Positions 19,166 through 27,867 are shown, counted from the stretch's first letter. The stretch: DNA of 64,000 bases from Granulicella cerasi (GCF_025685575.1 NZ_JAGSYD010000001.1:809852-873851), one strand, 5' to 3'. Made by a program: numbers and translations. Notes: a model not told the origin generated them from the letters alone.

Positions 19166-19181
19166 TATTCTGGGGCACATG
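19166..19181 (+). promoter_or_regulatory. -10 element with likely leaderless start
   Basis: TATTCT (19166-19171), seven bases GGGGCAC, then ATGCG. The arrangement is almost identical at 60481-60498 (TATACT, CGGGCAC, ATGCG). The distance puts the expected first transcribed base at or next to the A of ATG. No clear -35 is seen. Confidence 0.45.
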
Positions 19182-20255
19182 CGTTCAAAGAGTGATTTCA
19201 AAGAGAACCACTGGCTCGGTCGTTCGCCGGTGGAGCGGTGGACGCTGTTTGCGCTCGCACTCGTTGTCTATGGTGTGGCCTATCGCGGGTATGCGGTCTA
19301 TTCGTTCACCGAAAGATTCTTCGGGATCAGCGAGTCGCTCGCGATCGGGCAGGGAACGGCCCCGGCGCCCTTTGTTTATCGCGTCGGTGTGGGCCGTCTG
19401 GCGTATTTTCTGTATCGGCACGGGATCCAATTTCGCTGGAGCCATGGACTTTTCGACGGCATCAGTTGCGCCGTCGCGGTCTTTATCGGCTATCACCTGC
19501 TGACGCGGCAGCGTTTCTTTCGCAGCTCGGGAACGCTGGTGCAGGCGCTTCTCAGCGTGCTGTATACCGGCTGCATCGCCGAACTGCTGAGCTGGCAGGA
19601 CCTGTTCAAGAAGACGGACACGGACCCCTCGATCATGATGGTCACGCTGATGCTGTGGCTTTTGTCGAGTCGGGTTTCGCAGGAGCCTTCTCGCCCGGAG
19701 CGCGCGTCGTGGCTTACGGTCATTCTGTTGCTTGTAGTCGGGTTTGCGCAGGGCCTGATTCGGGCCGAGATTACTGCCTTCGTTGGCTGCGGAGTGCTGG
19801 CCGCGGCGGTGCTCGTGCCGCAGGCCCGGTTCTCGCTCTCGCGTCGGGGCACGATGGCCGCGGCAAGCTTGCTGGTGGCGCTCGCGGTTGCAACGCAGTT
19901 CGTACTGAGCCACATCATTTTCAGGAACTCACACTACGCCGCGGGCGAGTTCCTGATGCTGCACGCGAATCTGGTCGAGACGCATAGCGATCTGGCGTTT
20001 CTGGATTTCATGCTGCCGATCGCTGTGCTGTATTGGCTTGCGTGGCGGCGTCGGGCCTCGCTGGCGGAGGACGCCCCGAGTGTAGCCCTGATGCTCGGAG
20101 CTCTCCCGTTCGTCGGCTTGTGGGCCGTGATCGGAAGGTTCGAAGAGGTCCGTATCTTTCTCCCGATGGCCGTTCCTTTGGTGCCGCTCTTCTGTCGCCT
20201 GTTCACGCAGGAGGTGGTGGCGCTGAGTGGGGAAGGCGTTCGGCCCGCAGCCTGA
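19179..20255 (+). CDS. Polytopic membrane protein of unknown function
   Basis: 358 residues with about nine hydrophobic segments. A conserved-looking outer loop between the first two helices carries FVYRVGVGRLAYFLYR, which recalls membrane glycosyltransferases or polymerases of cell-surface pathways, but I find no signature that proves it. It follows the exostosin-like gene after 172 bases and has its own -10 element. The start ATG has no Shine-Dalgarno sequence, in line with a leaderless message. Confidence 0.65.
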   Translation: MRSKSDFKENHWLGRSPVERWTLFALALVVYGVAYRGYAVYSFTERFFGISESLAIGQGTAPAPFVYRVGVGRLAYFLYRHGIQFRWSHGLFDGISCAVAVFIGYHLLTRQRFFRSSGTLVQALLSVLYTGCIAELLSWQDLFKKTDTDPSIMMVTLMLWLLSSRVSQEPSRPERASWLTVILLLVVGFAQGLIRAEITAFVGCGVLAAAVLVPQARFSLSRRGTMAAASLLVALAVATQFVLSHIIFRNSHYAAGEFLMLHANLVETHSDLAFLDFMLPIAVLYWLAWRRRASLAEDAPSVALMLGALPFVGLWAVIGRFEEVRIFLPMAVPLVPLFCRLFTQEVVALSGEGVRPAA

Positions 20256-20350
20256 GCGTGAGGCCGCAGGCGCGGAGGGACCAGAAGGCGCCCATCCAGT
20301 GTCCGCTATGGCCCGTCTGGTGCAGATTTCGCCGCAACGAAGAGGCGGCG

Positions 20351-20380
20351 GTGACCTTCCGGTTCTGTTGCGGGTAAAAT
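20351..20380 (+). promoter_or_regulatory. Candidate metK promoter
   Basis: GTGACC (20351-20356), 18 bases, then TAAAAT (20375-20380). This would start transcription near 20387 and give metK a leader of about 170 bases. Confidence 0.45.
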
Positions 20381-20386
20381 AGAAGG

Positions 20387-20556
20387 GTTCCGCCTTGCAG
20401 CCATCGTGCTCGGGTGGAGCGACCGGAGCGCAGGTGTTCTTTGAGCGGGTTTGTGCCCGCTTTCTCCGCCGCATGGAGCCGGTCGTCGGGCGTCTGGGGG
20501 CTTGTTCGCAGGCTGATGGGCGGGTCCGGCTATCTCATAGAGGAGTACCAAAAGCT
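20387..20556 (+). promoter_or_regulatory. Structured metK 5' leader
   Basis: Three hairpins can be drawn. First, GCTC/GAGC with inner GGT/ACC (20408-20429). Second, AGCGGG/CCCGCT (20444-20461) followed by TTC. Third, AGCCGG (20477-20482) with CCGGCT (20526-20531), enclosing GCTTG-TTCG-CAGGC (20500-20513), a UUCG tetraloop. AGGAG at 20541 then serves the TTG start. The order suggests cis regulation of SAM synthesis. I do not find the consensus core of the SAM-I riboswitch. The upstream part of this 301-base gap (20256-20350) holds nothing I can name. Confidence 0.4.
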
Positions 20557-21750
20557 TTGTCTACCACCGATCGTTTCCTGTTTACCAGCGAATCCGTGAC
20601 CGAAGGTCACCCCGACAAGATTGCCGACCAGATCTCTGACGCGATCCTCGACGCCTGCCTTGCAGAAGATCCCTACTCGCGCGTGGCGTGCGAGACGCTG
20701 ACCTGCACCGGCCTCGTTGTGGTTGCTGGCGAAATCACCACCAAGGCGTACGTTGACTTCCAGACGGTCGTTCGCGAAACGGTTCGCGAGATCGGTTATG
20801 ACGATGCTCTCAAGGGCTTCGATTGCGACACCTGCGGCGTGATCTCGACGATCAACCGCCAGTCGCCTGACATCGCGCAGGGCGTGGACACCGGCGGCGC
20901 CGGCGACCAGGGCATGATGTTCGGCTTCGCGACCAACGAGACCCCGGAGCTGATGCCGACCCCCGTTTCGCTCGCGCACAAGCTTTCGCGCAAGCTCTCG
21001 GAAGTTCGCAAGAACGGCAAGCTCGGCTACCTCCGTCCTGACGGCAAGAGCCAGGTGACCGTGGAGTACGACGCGAACTACAAGCCTGTGCGCGTGGACG
21101 CGATCGTCATCTCGACGCAGCATGCAGAGTTCGCTGACCGCGATCCGAAGAGCACGCTCACCAACGAGCAGCTGCACGCGGACATCATGGAGCACGTGAT
21201 CCAGGCGGTCATCCCGGCTGAGCTGCTCGACGCCGACACCAAGTACCACATCAACCCGACGGGCCGCTTCGTTATCGGCGGACCGATGGGCGACTCCGGC
21301 CTGACCGGCCGCAAGATCATCGTGGATACCTACGGTGGCATGGGCCGTCACGGCGGCGGAGCTTTCTCGGGCAAGGACGCGACCAAGGTTGATCGTTCGG
21401 CGGCGTACATGGCGCGCTACATCGCGAAGAACATCGTGGCCGCTGGCCTCGCTGACCGCGCTGAAGTGCAGCTTGCGTACGCGATCGGCGTGGTTGAGCC
21501 GGTTTCGATCCGCATCGACACCTTCGGTACGGGCAAGGCGAGCGAGAAACGCCTGATCGAGCTCGTGCGCGAGAACTTCCAGCTGACGCCGAAGGGCATT
21601 ATCGAGAGCCTGAACCTGCGCCGCCCGGTCTTCAAGCAGACCGCAGCGTACGGCCACTTCGGCCGCTCGGGTGAAGGCTTCACCTGGGAAGCCACCGACA
21701 AGGCTGAGGCCCTCAAGGCCGGCGCCGCTGCAGAGCTCGCTGCCAAGTAA
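20557..21750 (+). CDS. metK: S-adenosylmethionine synthetase
   Basis: 397 residues from a TTG at 20557. The enzyme makes S-adenosylmethionine from methionine and ATP. Family motifs are [21 protein letters not shown] (in parts: [11 protein letters not shown], near residue 10), [10 protein letters not shown] (near 117) and GGGAFSGKD (near 266). The frame is open upstream to 20395, but the TTG gives the standard N-terminus and is preceded by AGGAG at 11 bases. It sits alone between its leader and a perfect terminator. Confidence 0.97.
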   Translation: MSTTDRFLFTSESVTEGHPDKIADQISDAILDACLAEDPYSRVACETLTCTGLVVVAGEITTKAYVDFQTVVRETVREIGYDDALKGFDCDTCGVISTINRQSPDIAQGVDTGGAGDQGMMFGFATNETPELMPTPVSLAHKLSRKLSEVRKNGKLGYLRPDGKSQVTVEYDANYKPVRVDAIVISTQHAEFADRDPKSTLTNEQLHADIMEHVIQAVIPAELLDADTKYHINPTGRFVIGGPMGDSGLTGRKIIVDTYGGMGRHGGGAFSGKDATKVDRSAAYMARYIAKNIVAAGLADRAEVQLAYAIGVVEPVSIRIDTFGTGKASEKRLIELVRENFQLTPKGIIESLNLRRPVFKQTAAYGHFGRSGEGFTWEATDKAEALKAGAAAELAAK

Positions 21751-21769
21751 GCTCGCAGGCAGAAATGCG

Positions 21770-21803
21770 AACGGCAGCCCCAATGGGGCTGCCGTTTTGT
21801 TTT
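21770..21803 (+). terminator. metK terminator
   Basis: AACGGCAGCCCC (21770-21781) and GGGGCTGCCGTT (21785-21796) form a perfect 12-bp stem with loop AAT, followed by TTGTTTT. Confidence 0.92.
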
Positions 21804-21834
21804 CCGCGCAGGCGGTGATCCAAAGCCACAAACC

Positions 21835-21866
21835 GGGTGCCCCATGTCTCGATTCTGAGACATGGG
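21835..21866 (-). repeat. GGGTGCCCC hairpin repeat, unit 2
   Basis: Read on the minus strand: CCCATGTCTC, loop AGAATC, GAGACATGGG, then GCACCC. Nine or more base pairs. It faces unit 3 at 21910 in opposite orientation, 43 bases away. Confidence 0.75.
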
Positions 21867-21909
21867 TTTGCAGGCTTCGTCAGGAAGCGCACGTCGACAT
21901 CGTCGGTCT

Positions 21910-21942
21910 CCCACATCTGCTGCGCAGATAGGGGGCACCCGG
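21910..21942 (+). repeat. GGGTGCCCC hairpin repeat, unit 3 (divergent)
   Basis: CCCAC, ATCTGC-TGC-GCAGAT, AGGGGGCACCC. The stem sequence differs from that of unit 2, but the GGGGCACCC flank on the 3' side is kept. Confidence 0.6.
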
Positions 21943-21991
21943 CAGAGGCGGCCGGGCGAAATTTTAAGTGGAGTGTGTCGGAGCGAAGGCC

Positions 21992-22081
21992 CTAGGTCGC
22001 GAACCAGACGAGGCAGAGCAGCACGCAGACGCCGATGCTGGCTGCAAATATCCGGTTGGCCTTGAGCAGTACCTCGGTCAT
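21992..22081 (-). CDS. Possible 29-residue membrane peptide
   Basis: An ATG at 22081 (minus strand) opens 29 codons to TAG: MTEVLLKANRIF, then a hydrophobic run ASIGVCVLLCLVWFAT. One membrane span is predicted. It lies just downstream of the OsmC gene on the same strand, 42 bases away. Upstream is only a weak AAAGAG, so translation is not certain. I do not recognise it. Confidence 0.35.
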   Translation of the reverse strand: MTEVLLKANRIFAASIGVCVLLCLVWFAT

Positions 22082-22123
22082 GCTCTTTGTGACGCGAAAA
22101 CCCGCGCTGGGGTTGACCCGAGG

Positions 22124-22522
22124 CTACTTCTCCACGGAAATTTCCGTGCGCAGCGTTGGCGGGTGCGTCAGCGTGTTGTGCAGAATGCACTTGCCGACGG
22201 CGGCTTCCACGCCCTCGCGGTGTTCCCTGGAAAGCTCCGTCGGGGTGAAGACGCGGGTCAGGATCTCGCCGAGCCGTGCCGGGTTCTTCAGCTTTTCCGC
22301 CTCGACCGAGACGCGGACTCCCTCGAACGGCAGCTTGTTGCGCTTCAGATAGTCCACCGCATAGTACGCCGCGCAGGCGCCCAGCCCGCCGAGGAAGATC
22401 TCCGGTGGGGTCATCGCTTCGTCGTAGCCACGGTTGTCCTCGGGCTGATCGCTGTAGATCGTGTGGCCGCGCGTGGAGATGGAGAACTGCACGTCGCCCA
22501 TGTGCTGAATTTCAAGCTTCAT
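22124..22522 (-). CDS. OsmC family protein
   Basis: 132 residues. OsmC/Ohr proteins are thiol peroxidases that reduce organic or lipid hydroperoxides. Both reactive cysteines are present: Cys50 in GLGACAAY and Cys112 in GKCILHNTL. The early MTPPEIFLGGLGAC segment is typical of the YhfA-like branch of the family, whose substrates are not known. It starts nine bases after the cyclophilin gene on the minus strand and is probably in the same transcript. Confidence 0.88.
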   Translation of the reverse strand: MKLEIQHMGDVQFSISTRGHTIYSDQPEDNRGYDEAMTPPEIFLGGLGACAAYYAVDYLKRNKLPFEGVRVSVEAEKLKNPARLGEILTRVFTPTELSREHREGVEAAVGKCILHNTLTHPPTLRTEISVEK

Positions 22523-22531
22523 CGTTCCTCC

Positions 22532-23767
22532 TTAGGGCACGATGGTGATCGAGCGGACTGTGATCGGCTTCAGCGGCTTGTGGTGAGCGTCGCGCGGCAC
22601 GCTGCTGATCGCGTCGACCACCTTGAGCGCGTCGGCATCGCACTGGCCAAAGATCGTGTAGTTGCCGTCCAGCCGGTGCTCGGGCGTGGAGGTGATGAAG
22701 AACTGGCTGTTGTTCGTCGTCGGGCCGTCATTCGCGTAGGCCAGGCGGCCAGGGCGGTCGAAGCTGATGCCAGGAATGATTTCGTTGGCGAAGGTGAAGC
22801 CGATGTCGCCATCCGCAGCGCCGCCGGGCACATCGCTTTGCTGCACCATGAAGTCGGGGATGACGCGCGCGAAATGCACGCCGTTGTAGAACGGCTTGTC
22901 GTGCATCGTCTGGTGCGTGATCGGGTGCTTCCAGTCCTTCTTGCCCTCGGCGAGGCCGATGAAGTTCTCCGTTGCAACGGTCGTTTGCGTGAAGAGCTTG
23001 CAGCGCATCGCGCCCATCGTCGTATCGATCACTGCGGTGGGGCCGGTCGGCTCCGGTGGAGCGACGGCGGGTGCAGGCTGTGGCGGAAACTGCGGGACGA
23101 TGCTCGCTGCCGCAGCGTGCGGGGCCACCGCTGGCAGCGGTCGACCCGGCGGGACGATGCTCACATGGTCGATCGCGACCGGTTCGGCCGGGCGGTTGTC
23201 CGCCATCAGCAACGCGTGTTGTAGCTTGCGGATCACCTCGATGCTCGCCGCATCGCAGAGGCCGAAGGGCAACATGCGGTGCTCCATCTCGAGGTTTGCG
23301 TGCGTCTGGAAGATGAGGCCCGAGGCGGTTTGCTGCGTGCCGTCGCTGATGAGGCGGATGCCGAGCAGGCCGTCATGCAGCAGCGAGACGCCTGCCTTCT
23401 CGGTCGGTGTCGGGTCGTCCGCGTAGCCTTTGCCGGAGCCGACGCGGTCGCCTCCGGAGACGCCGCCTGTGATGCCGAGAATCGAGGTCGCGTCGAAGTA
23501 CGGCGTGCCGCTCATGGTCTTGCCGGTGAACGGGTCCATCCACGGCTTCCTGCCTTCGGCAAGCGCGATGAAGTTCGCCGTAGTCGCGGGCATTTCTTTC
23601 GCGTAGAGCTTGCAGGTGATGCGGCCCATCGTCGTATCGAATACGGCGGTGGGGCCGGTCGGCTGCGGCTCCGCGGGCTTATGCGCTGTGTGCGAAGCGA
23701 CGTGCTGGGCAACGGCGGCGGAGGCGAGCGTCAACGAAAGAAGGCAAGCGGAAGCGAAGCGTTTCAC
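22532..23767 (-). CDS. Exported tandem cyclophilin (peptidylprolyl isomerase)
   Basis: 411 residues: signal peptide (about 1-20, ending AVAQ), a cyclophilin-like domain at about 40-205, a Pro/Ala linker and a second domain at about 240-410. The second keeps the usual core: FARVIPDFMVQQSD and NNSQFFITSTPEHRLDGNYTIFG (in parts). The first starts with the same TGPTAVFDTTMG but lacks the Arg/Phe-Met catalytic stretch and has ILGITGGVSGGD in its place, so it is probably inactive. The protein should help fold periplasmic or outer-membrane proteins. It precedes the OsmC gene by nine bases. Confidence 0.88.
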   Translation of the reverse strand: MKRFASACLLSLTLASAAVAQHVASHTAHKPAEPQPTGPTAVFDTTMGRITCKLYAKEMPATTANFIALAEGRKPWMDPFTGKTMSGTPYFDATSILGITGGVSGGDRVGSGKGYADDPTPTEKAGVSLLHDGLLGIRLISDGTQQTASGLIFQTHANLEMEHRMLPFGLCDAASIEVIRKLQHALLMADNRPAEPVAIDHVSIVPPGRPLPAVAPHAAAASIVPQFPPQPAPAVAPPEPTGPTAVIDTTMGAMRCKLFTQTTVATENFIGLAEGKKDWKHPITHQTMHDKPFYNGVHFARVIPDFMVQQSDVPGGAADGDIGFTFANEIIPGISFDRPGRLAYANDGPTTNNSQFFITSTPEHRLDGNYTIFGQCDADALKVVDAISSVPRDAHHKPLKPITVRSITIVP

Positions 23768-23802
23768 CGCTTCAGTGTAGAGGCTTCGGCCTCGCGCGTG
23801 GG

Positions 23803-24987
23803 CTAGGCCAGCGCGCGGCTGCCTTCGGTCACGTCGAAGAGGGGGAAGACGCAGTTGCGGCCCCGCTGCTTGGCGCGGTACAGGTGTTCGTCGGCGCGCT
23901 GCATCAGCGACTCGACGGTGTCGCCGGCCTGGTACGACGCCAGCCCGATGCTCACCGTCAGCTGCAGCGAACGCGGGCTGTTGATCTGCAGTGCCAGCGG
24001 CACGAGCAGCTTCTCCACGTTGGAGCGGACGCGCTCCGCGGCGATGCGCGCGGAGGACATATCGGCCTGCGGCAGCAGCGCGCTGAACTCCTCGCCGCCC
24101 CAGCGTGCCAGCGTGTCCGAGCCGCGGACGGCGGCCTGCATCGCTTCCACCACGGCCACCAGCGCGGAGTCGCCCACGGCATGGCCGAACTCATCGTTGA
24201 TCTTCTTGAAGTGGTCGAGGTCGATCATCAGCACGGAGAACGGACGATGGCGCTGGATCGCGGTGCTGAGTTCCTTGTCGCAGACGTTGAGGAAGGTGCG
24301 GCGGTTGTACAGCCGCGTCAGCGGATCGGTGCCGGCCATCAATTGCAGCTGCATGGAGAGCTGCACGTTCGACATCCAGAAGAAGGACGAAGCAATGGTG
24401 AGCGAAGCCACCAGCAGCGCCACCTGGTGCGCGACGAGCAGACCATCGCTCTGCGGCCGGTGGTGGAGACCCGCAGAGACCAGCATGCCGAAGCGCACCA
24501 GCTGGAAGAGGCCGAAGGCGATGAAGACCGCAGAACTGAACCAGGCCGGCAGCGTTTCCTCGTCGTGCGCGGCGCGCAGCAGCAGATAGGTGGTGCGCAC
24601 ACACTTGATCACCAGCGTCAGCGGCATCAGGCTGCGCGCCGCATTCGGCAGCAGATGCAGCGCCACGCCGCCGTCGATGACGCAGACCGCGATCAGCAGC
24701 AGGATGCCGACGCTCGGCACCGGCTTGCGCTTGGTCATCATCTCCATCACGGCCACGTGCATCAGCACAAAGCCGAGCAGCGTGAAGAAGTCGCCCGCAA
24801 ACTGGCGTGCCCACAGCGGCAGCGGCTGCGCAGCAGAGGTTCCCCAACCCAACAGGCCCGCGAAAAAGGTCGCAGCCAGCCAGCCTACGCCACGCAAGCG
24901 CTGGTTCGAGAGGTGGATGAGGAGAAAACTGACGCTACTCAAGGCAAAGAGTATGATCGCCAGCCAAACGACTGTTTGCGGATCCAT
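23803..24987 (-). CDS. Membrane-bound diguanylate cyclase (GGDEF)
   Basis: 394 residues. Six or seven membrane helices fill about 1-205, and a GGDEF domain follows from TDPLTRLYNRR (near 220). The active loop reads RWGGEEF (near 295), a functional variant. RGSD precedes it by five residues, which is the RxxD inhibitory site for product feedback. The protein should make cyclic di-GMP under control of its membrane sensor part, which has no recognised ligand. It is transcribed away from the transglutaminase gene. Confidence 0.9.
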   Translation of the reverse strand: MDPQTVVWLAIILFALSSVSFLLIHLSNQRLRGVGWLAATFFAGLLGWGTSAAQPLPLWARQFAGDFFTLLGFVLMHVAVMEMMTKRKPVPSVGILLLIAVCVIDGGVALHLLPNAARSLMPLTLVIKCVRTTYLLLRAAHDEETLPAWFSSAVFIAFGLFQLVRFGMLVSAGLHHRPQSDGLLVAHQVALLVASLTIASSFFWMSNVQLSMQLQLMAGTDPLTRLYNRRTFLNVCDKELSTAIQRHRPFSVLMIDLDHFKKINDEFGHAVGDSALVAVVEAMQAAVRGSDTLARWGGEEFSALLPQADMSSARIAAERVRSNVEKLLVPLALQINSPRSLQLTVSIGLASYQAGDTVESLMQRADEHLYRAKQRGRNCVFPLFDVTEGSRALA

Positions 24988-25306
24988 AAGGGTTCGTACT
25001 TTGACTGAATTTGTGGTCTCACCACACCGTCATTACGAGCTGAATGCAAGCAGACTCGACTGACGCACCCGAGGACTTTCACGCTTCCTGTTTGGCGGCT
25101 CGCCGTAGCGGGGCCGTCCTGAAATCACGAGCGCTTCATAAGGGCCGAACGAATGTTACTAACCATAGTGATCCAAAATGGATTTTCTATCAATAACTTC
25201 CGCGAGGGATCGGGCGTAAATCCCGGATTTTCTTCTAGCTTGTGGACTTGATCGAAGAATTCCGCATCTGACTACAAAAGTTCGATCTCTACTCCGGAAA
25301 ACTCCT
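24988..25306. other. Divergent intergenic region
   Basis: 319 bases between the diguanylate cyclase (minus) and transglutaminase-like (plus) genes. It is AT-richer than its surroundings. A short imperfect hairpin ATCGGG/CCCGGAT near 25215 is followed by TTTTCTTCT. No coding frame and no convincing promoter pair were seen. Confidence 0.4.
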
Positions 25307-26224
25307 GTGCTGATCAAGTCTGAATTTGACATCCAGTTTCATCTCCCCGCTGAAACGCCGGTGATCGCGTTGCTGCACGCGCACCCTTCGCTGGACGAGC
25401 AGCTGCGCTCCTCGGACGTGCTCAAGGTGGAGCACATCCTGCCCGCTGCCGAGCGCGAAAATCCGCTGCAGCTGGCAGTGGAGGAGTACATCGACAGCTT
25501 CGGCAATCGTTGCTCGCGCTTCGTCGCTCCCGCCGGGGCTATCCGGCTTTCAGGCGTGCACATCATCAGCGCTCCGGAAACGCCGGACCCGCAGGGCGTT
25601 GGGATAGGCGCCACCCCGATTCAGGACGTGCCGGCGGAGGCCCTGCAGTATCTGCTGGCCTCGCGTTACTGCCAGGTCGACCAGTTCGGCGGCATCGCGC
25701 AGGACCTCTTCGGCTTCTACGCGCCGGGCTGGGAAACCGCTGCGGCGATTCGCGACTGGGTCCACGAGAAGGTGGCATTCAATTACATGGCCGCCCGCTC
25801 GACAAAGACCGCGATGGACGTCTTTACGGAACGCATCGGCGTCTGCCGCGACTTCCAGCATCTGGCGGTCACGCTCACGCGCTGCATGAACATCCCCGCG
25901 CGCTATGTGACTGGCTACCTTGGAGATATCCGCGTCCCCGCAGGTGGCGCAGGCGACTTCTCGGCCTGGTATCAGGTGTATCTGGACGGCCGTTGGTGGG
26001 ACATGGACGCGCGCCACAATGAGCCGCGTTATGGCCGCATTCTGATGGCCGTAGGCCGCGATGCCGCAGATGTCGCGATCACCACGAGCTTCGGCGTGGC
26101 CAACCTGACGCACTTCTTCGTGGAGTCGAAGGAGATCGACGCCGACGGAAACCCGGTGCCGCTGCCCGCCAAGGTGCCGCTGGCCGCGTTCCCGGAGGCT
26201 GAGGGCGAAGTGCAGGAGCGGTAA
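25307..26224 (+). CDS. Transglutaminase-like cysteine protein, catalytic His replaced
   Basis: 305 residues from a GTG. An N-terminal beta domain (about 1-130) leads to a transglutaminase core with Cys180 in IGVCRDFQHLA. The motif that normally holds the catalytic histidine (xHAW) reads DFSAW with Ser219. The third position is probably Asp234 in WDMDARHN. Proteins of this kind are often proteases or peptide-binding proteins. Loss of the His may mean a non-catalytic role, or His237 may substitute. No signal peptide is seen. The MFS gene follows after 46 bases. Confidence 0.78.
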   Translation: MLIKSEFDIQFHLPAETPVIALLHAHPSLDEQLRSSDVLKVEHILPAAERENPLQLAVEEYIDSFGNRCSRFVAPAGAIRLSGVHIISAPETPDPQGVGIGATPIQDVPAEALQYLLASRYCQVDQFGGIAQDLFGFYAPGWETAAAIRDWVHEKVAFNYMAARSTKTAMDVFTERIGVCRDFQHLAVTLTRCMNIPARYVTGYLGDIRVPAGGAGDFSAWYQVYLDGRWWDMDARHNEPRYGRILMAVGRDAADVAITTSFGVANLTHFFVESKEIDADGNPVPLPAKVPLAAFPEAEGEVQER

Positions 26225-26270
26225 CTGGCGGTGGCCAACCGCGTCTGCCATACTGAACCCTCGACAACCT

Positions 26271-27506
26271 ATGCCCCCGCACCACGAGCCGCCTCTCGAA
26301 AACCCGAAGAAGTTCCCCGTGTGGGCGATGGGCCTGGCGAATGCGCCGACAGGGTTCGTCTACGGCTTCATCTCGACGGCGATGGGCATCATGCTCGCCT
26401 CGCGCGGCGTTTCGGTGGCGAAGATCGGTGCGATCTCTGCGCTGGCTTTCTCGCCGACATTCTGGGCGTGGCTCTTCGCTCCTATTCTAGATGTCCGCTT
26501 CACCAAGCGCTTCTACGCGTTGATTCTGGCGGTGCTGGCGGCTGTGCTGCTTGCCGGCGCGGTGGTGTCGATGGGCGATCTCTCCCGCTTCGCCATCTTG
26601 CTGACGGCTTCAAGCGTGGCGGCGACGCTCTACTCGAACGCTGTCGCGGGCTGGGCGCCGGATGTGCTCGCCGACGAAGAGTTCGACACGATGAGCGGCT
26701 GGTTCAACGTCGCGAACCTCGGTGCGGCGGGTGTTTTCAGCATCATCGCCGTGACGCTGATGCATCGCCTGCCAGCGACGACGGCGGCGGCGTTCCTCGC
26801 GCTGCTGGTGCTCGCTCCGGCGCTGCTGCTCCTCTGGTTTCCTGCGCCGCGACAGCCGGAAGGCACGCTGGCGGCAAACTTCTCCGCGATGCGCCGCGAC
26901 CTGTTTCGCGTGCTGCGTGGCAGCCGCATCTGGCTGGGGTTGGCGATCTTCCTCTCGCCCATCGCGTTCGCACTGACGAACATTTTTTCTTCGCTGGGTG
27001 ACGAGTTCCACGTGCCCGAGCGCTGGGTGACGAACCTCAACGGCCTCGGCGTGGCAGGAGTCTGCTCGATCGGCTGCCTGCTGGCGATCCCGGCGTGCCG
27101 TCGCTGGCCGCGGCGAAATGTGTTTGTGCTGGCCGCGGTGGGCGCGGCGATCTTCGCGGCGTTTCTCGCGCTGACGCCGCATACGCTGGGCTGCTACGCC
27201 GTCGGCGTGCTGGGTTACAACTTCTTTCAGGGGTTCAACTACACGGCGTTCGTCGCGCTGGCGCTGGAGATCACCGGCCCCGGCAATGCGCTCTCGGGAA
27301 CGATGATGGCGATGCTGACTGCGTCGATGAACGTGCCGATTGCGGCGCTCATCTGGCTGGATAGCCGCGTGCATGACAGGTGGGGACTGCAGTCGATGCT
27401 GTGGTTCGACTGCTTGAGCGCGGTGGTGACGGCGGTGGTGTTGCTCGGCTTCGTCATCCCGCGCATGGAGCGTTGGGTCGCTCGCAGGGAAGGGCATACG
27501 GCTTAG
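26271..27506 (+). CDS. Major facilitator superfamily transporter (AmpG/PAT-like)
   Basis: 411 residues with about 12 membrane segments. The start has the PAT/AmpG look: WAMGLANAPTGFVYGF and LASRGVSVAKIGAISAL, then LFAPILDVRFTKR between helices. AmpG carries muropeptides from the periplasm for wall recycling, and other members carry acetyl-CoA or siderophore, so the substrate is open. The C-terminal half keeps LGYNFFQGFNYTAFVAL. A CATACT element lies about 20 bases upstream. Confidence 0.8.
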   Translation: MPPHHEPPLENPKKFPVWAMGLANAPTGFVYGFISTAMGIMLASRGVSVAKIGAISALAFSPTFWAWLFAPILDVRFTKRFYALILAVLAAVLLAGAVVSMGDLSRFAILLTASSVAATLYSNAVAGWAPDVLADEEFDTMSGWFNVANLGAAGVFSIIAVTLMHRLPATTAAAFLALLVLAPALLLLWFPAPRQPEGTLAANFSAMRRDLFRVLRGSRIWLGLAIFLSPIAFALTNIFSSLGDEFHVPERWVTNLNGLGVAGVCSIGCLLAIPACRRWPRRNVFVLAAVGAAIFAAFLALTPHTLGCYAVGVLGYNFFQGFNYTAFVALALEITGPGNALSGTMMAMLTASMNVPIAALIWLDSRVHDRWGLQSMLWFDCLSAVVTAVVLLGFVIPRMERWVARREGHTA

Positions 27507-27561
27507 CGTTTCGCCGCGCAGACTCGTCGTGGCCTGCGAAACGCTGTAAAGAATGTGTGAG

Positions 27562-27651
27562 TTACTCGGCGTCGGCGCCAGAACGGCTGGCCACGAGGCA
27601 GGGAGCGAGAACCATCATCAGGAAAGCGCCGGCGATCAGAAAGCTGTGCAT
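27562..27651 (-). CDS. 29-residue hydrophobic peptide with strong ribosome-binding site
   Basis: Minus-strand ATG at 27651, stop TAA at 27562. The peptide begins MHSFLIAGAFLMMVLAP and ends SRSGADAE: one membrane span with an acidic tail. AAAGGAGT stands about ten bases before the ATG, one of the best ribosome-binding sites in the window. It is convergent with the MFS gene. I do not recognise it. Confidence 0.5.
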   Translation of the reverse strand: MHSFLIAGAFLMMVLAPCLVASRSGADAE

Positions 27652-27867
27652 GTGGAAGAGACTCCTTTGTGCCGCTGTGAGCGAGTACCCTGATCCTCTC
27701 GTGGGAGATATCGCCGGTGATATCACGCATCCGCAGCAGCGCCCAAACGTCGGCGTTATCCGGCATCCCACTTTGGTCGTAGTGGTTCCCGTTTCGGCAA
27801 CTTTCGGGCTGCGGCCATCTTTCTTGCTTTGACCGCAACCAGCGGAGTGCAGCGCGCAGAGCGTGCG
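27652..27867. other. Region between the small peptide and ada
   Basis: The 216 bases carry GATATC-GCCGGT-GATATC (27708-27725), a symmetric site that could bind a dimeric regulator of either neighbour. No other gene is supported. The 361-base gap from 27507 also includes the small peptide above. Confidence 0.35.

Noticed and set aside
20381-20556. SAM-I riboswitch
   Set aside because: GGTGGAGCGACCGG looks a little like part of the SAM-I core, but the following GAARCC-GGCAACC part is missing.
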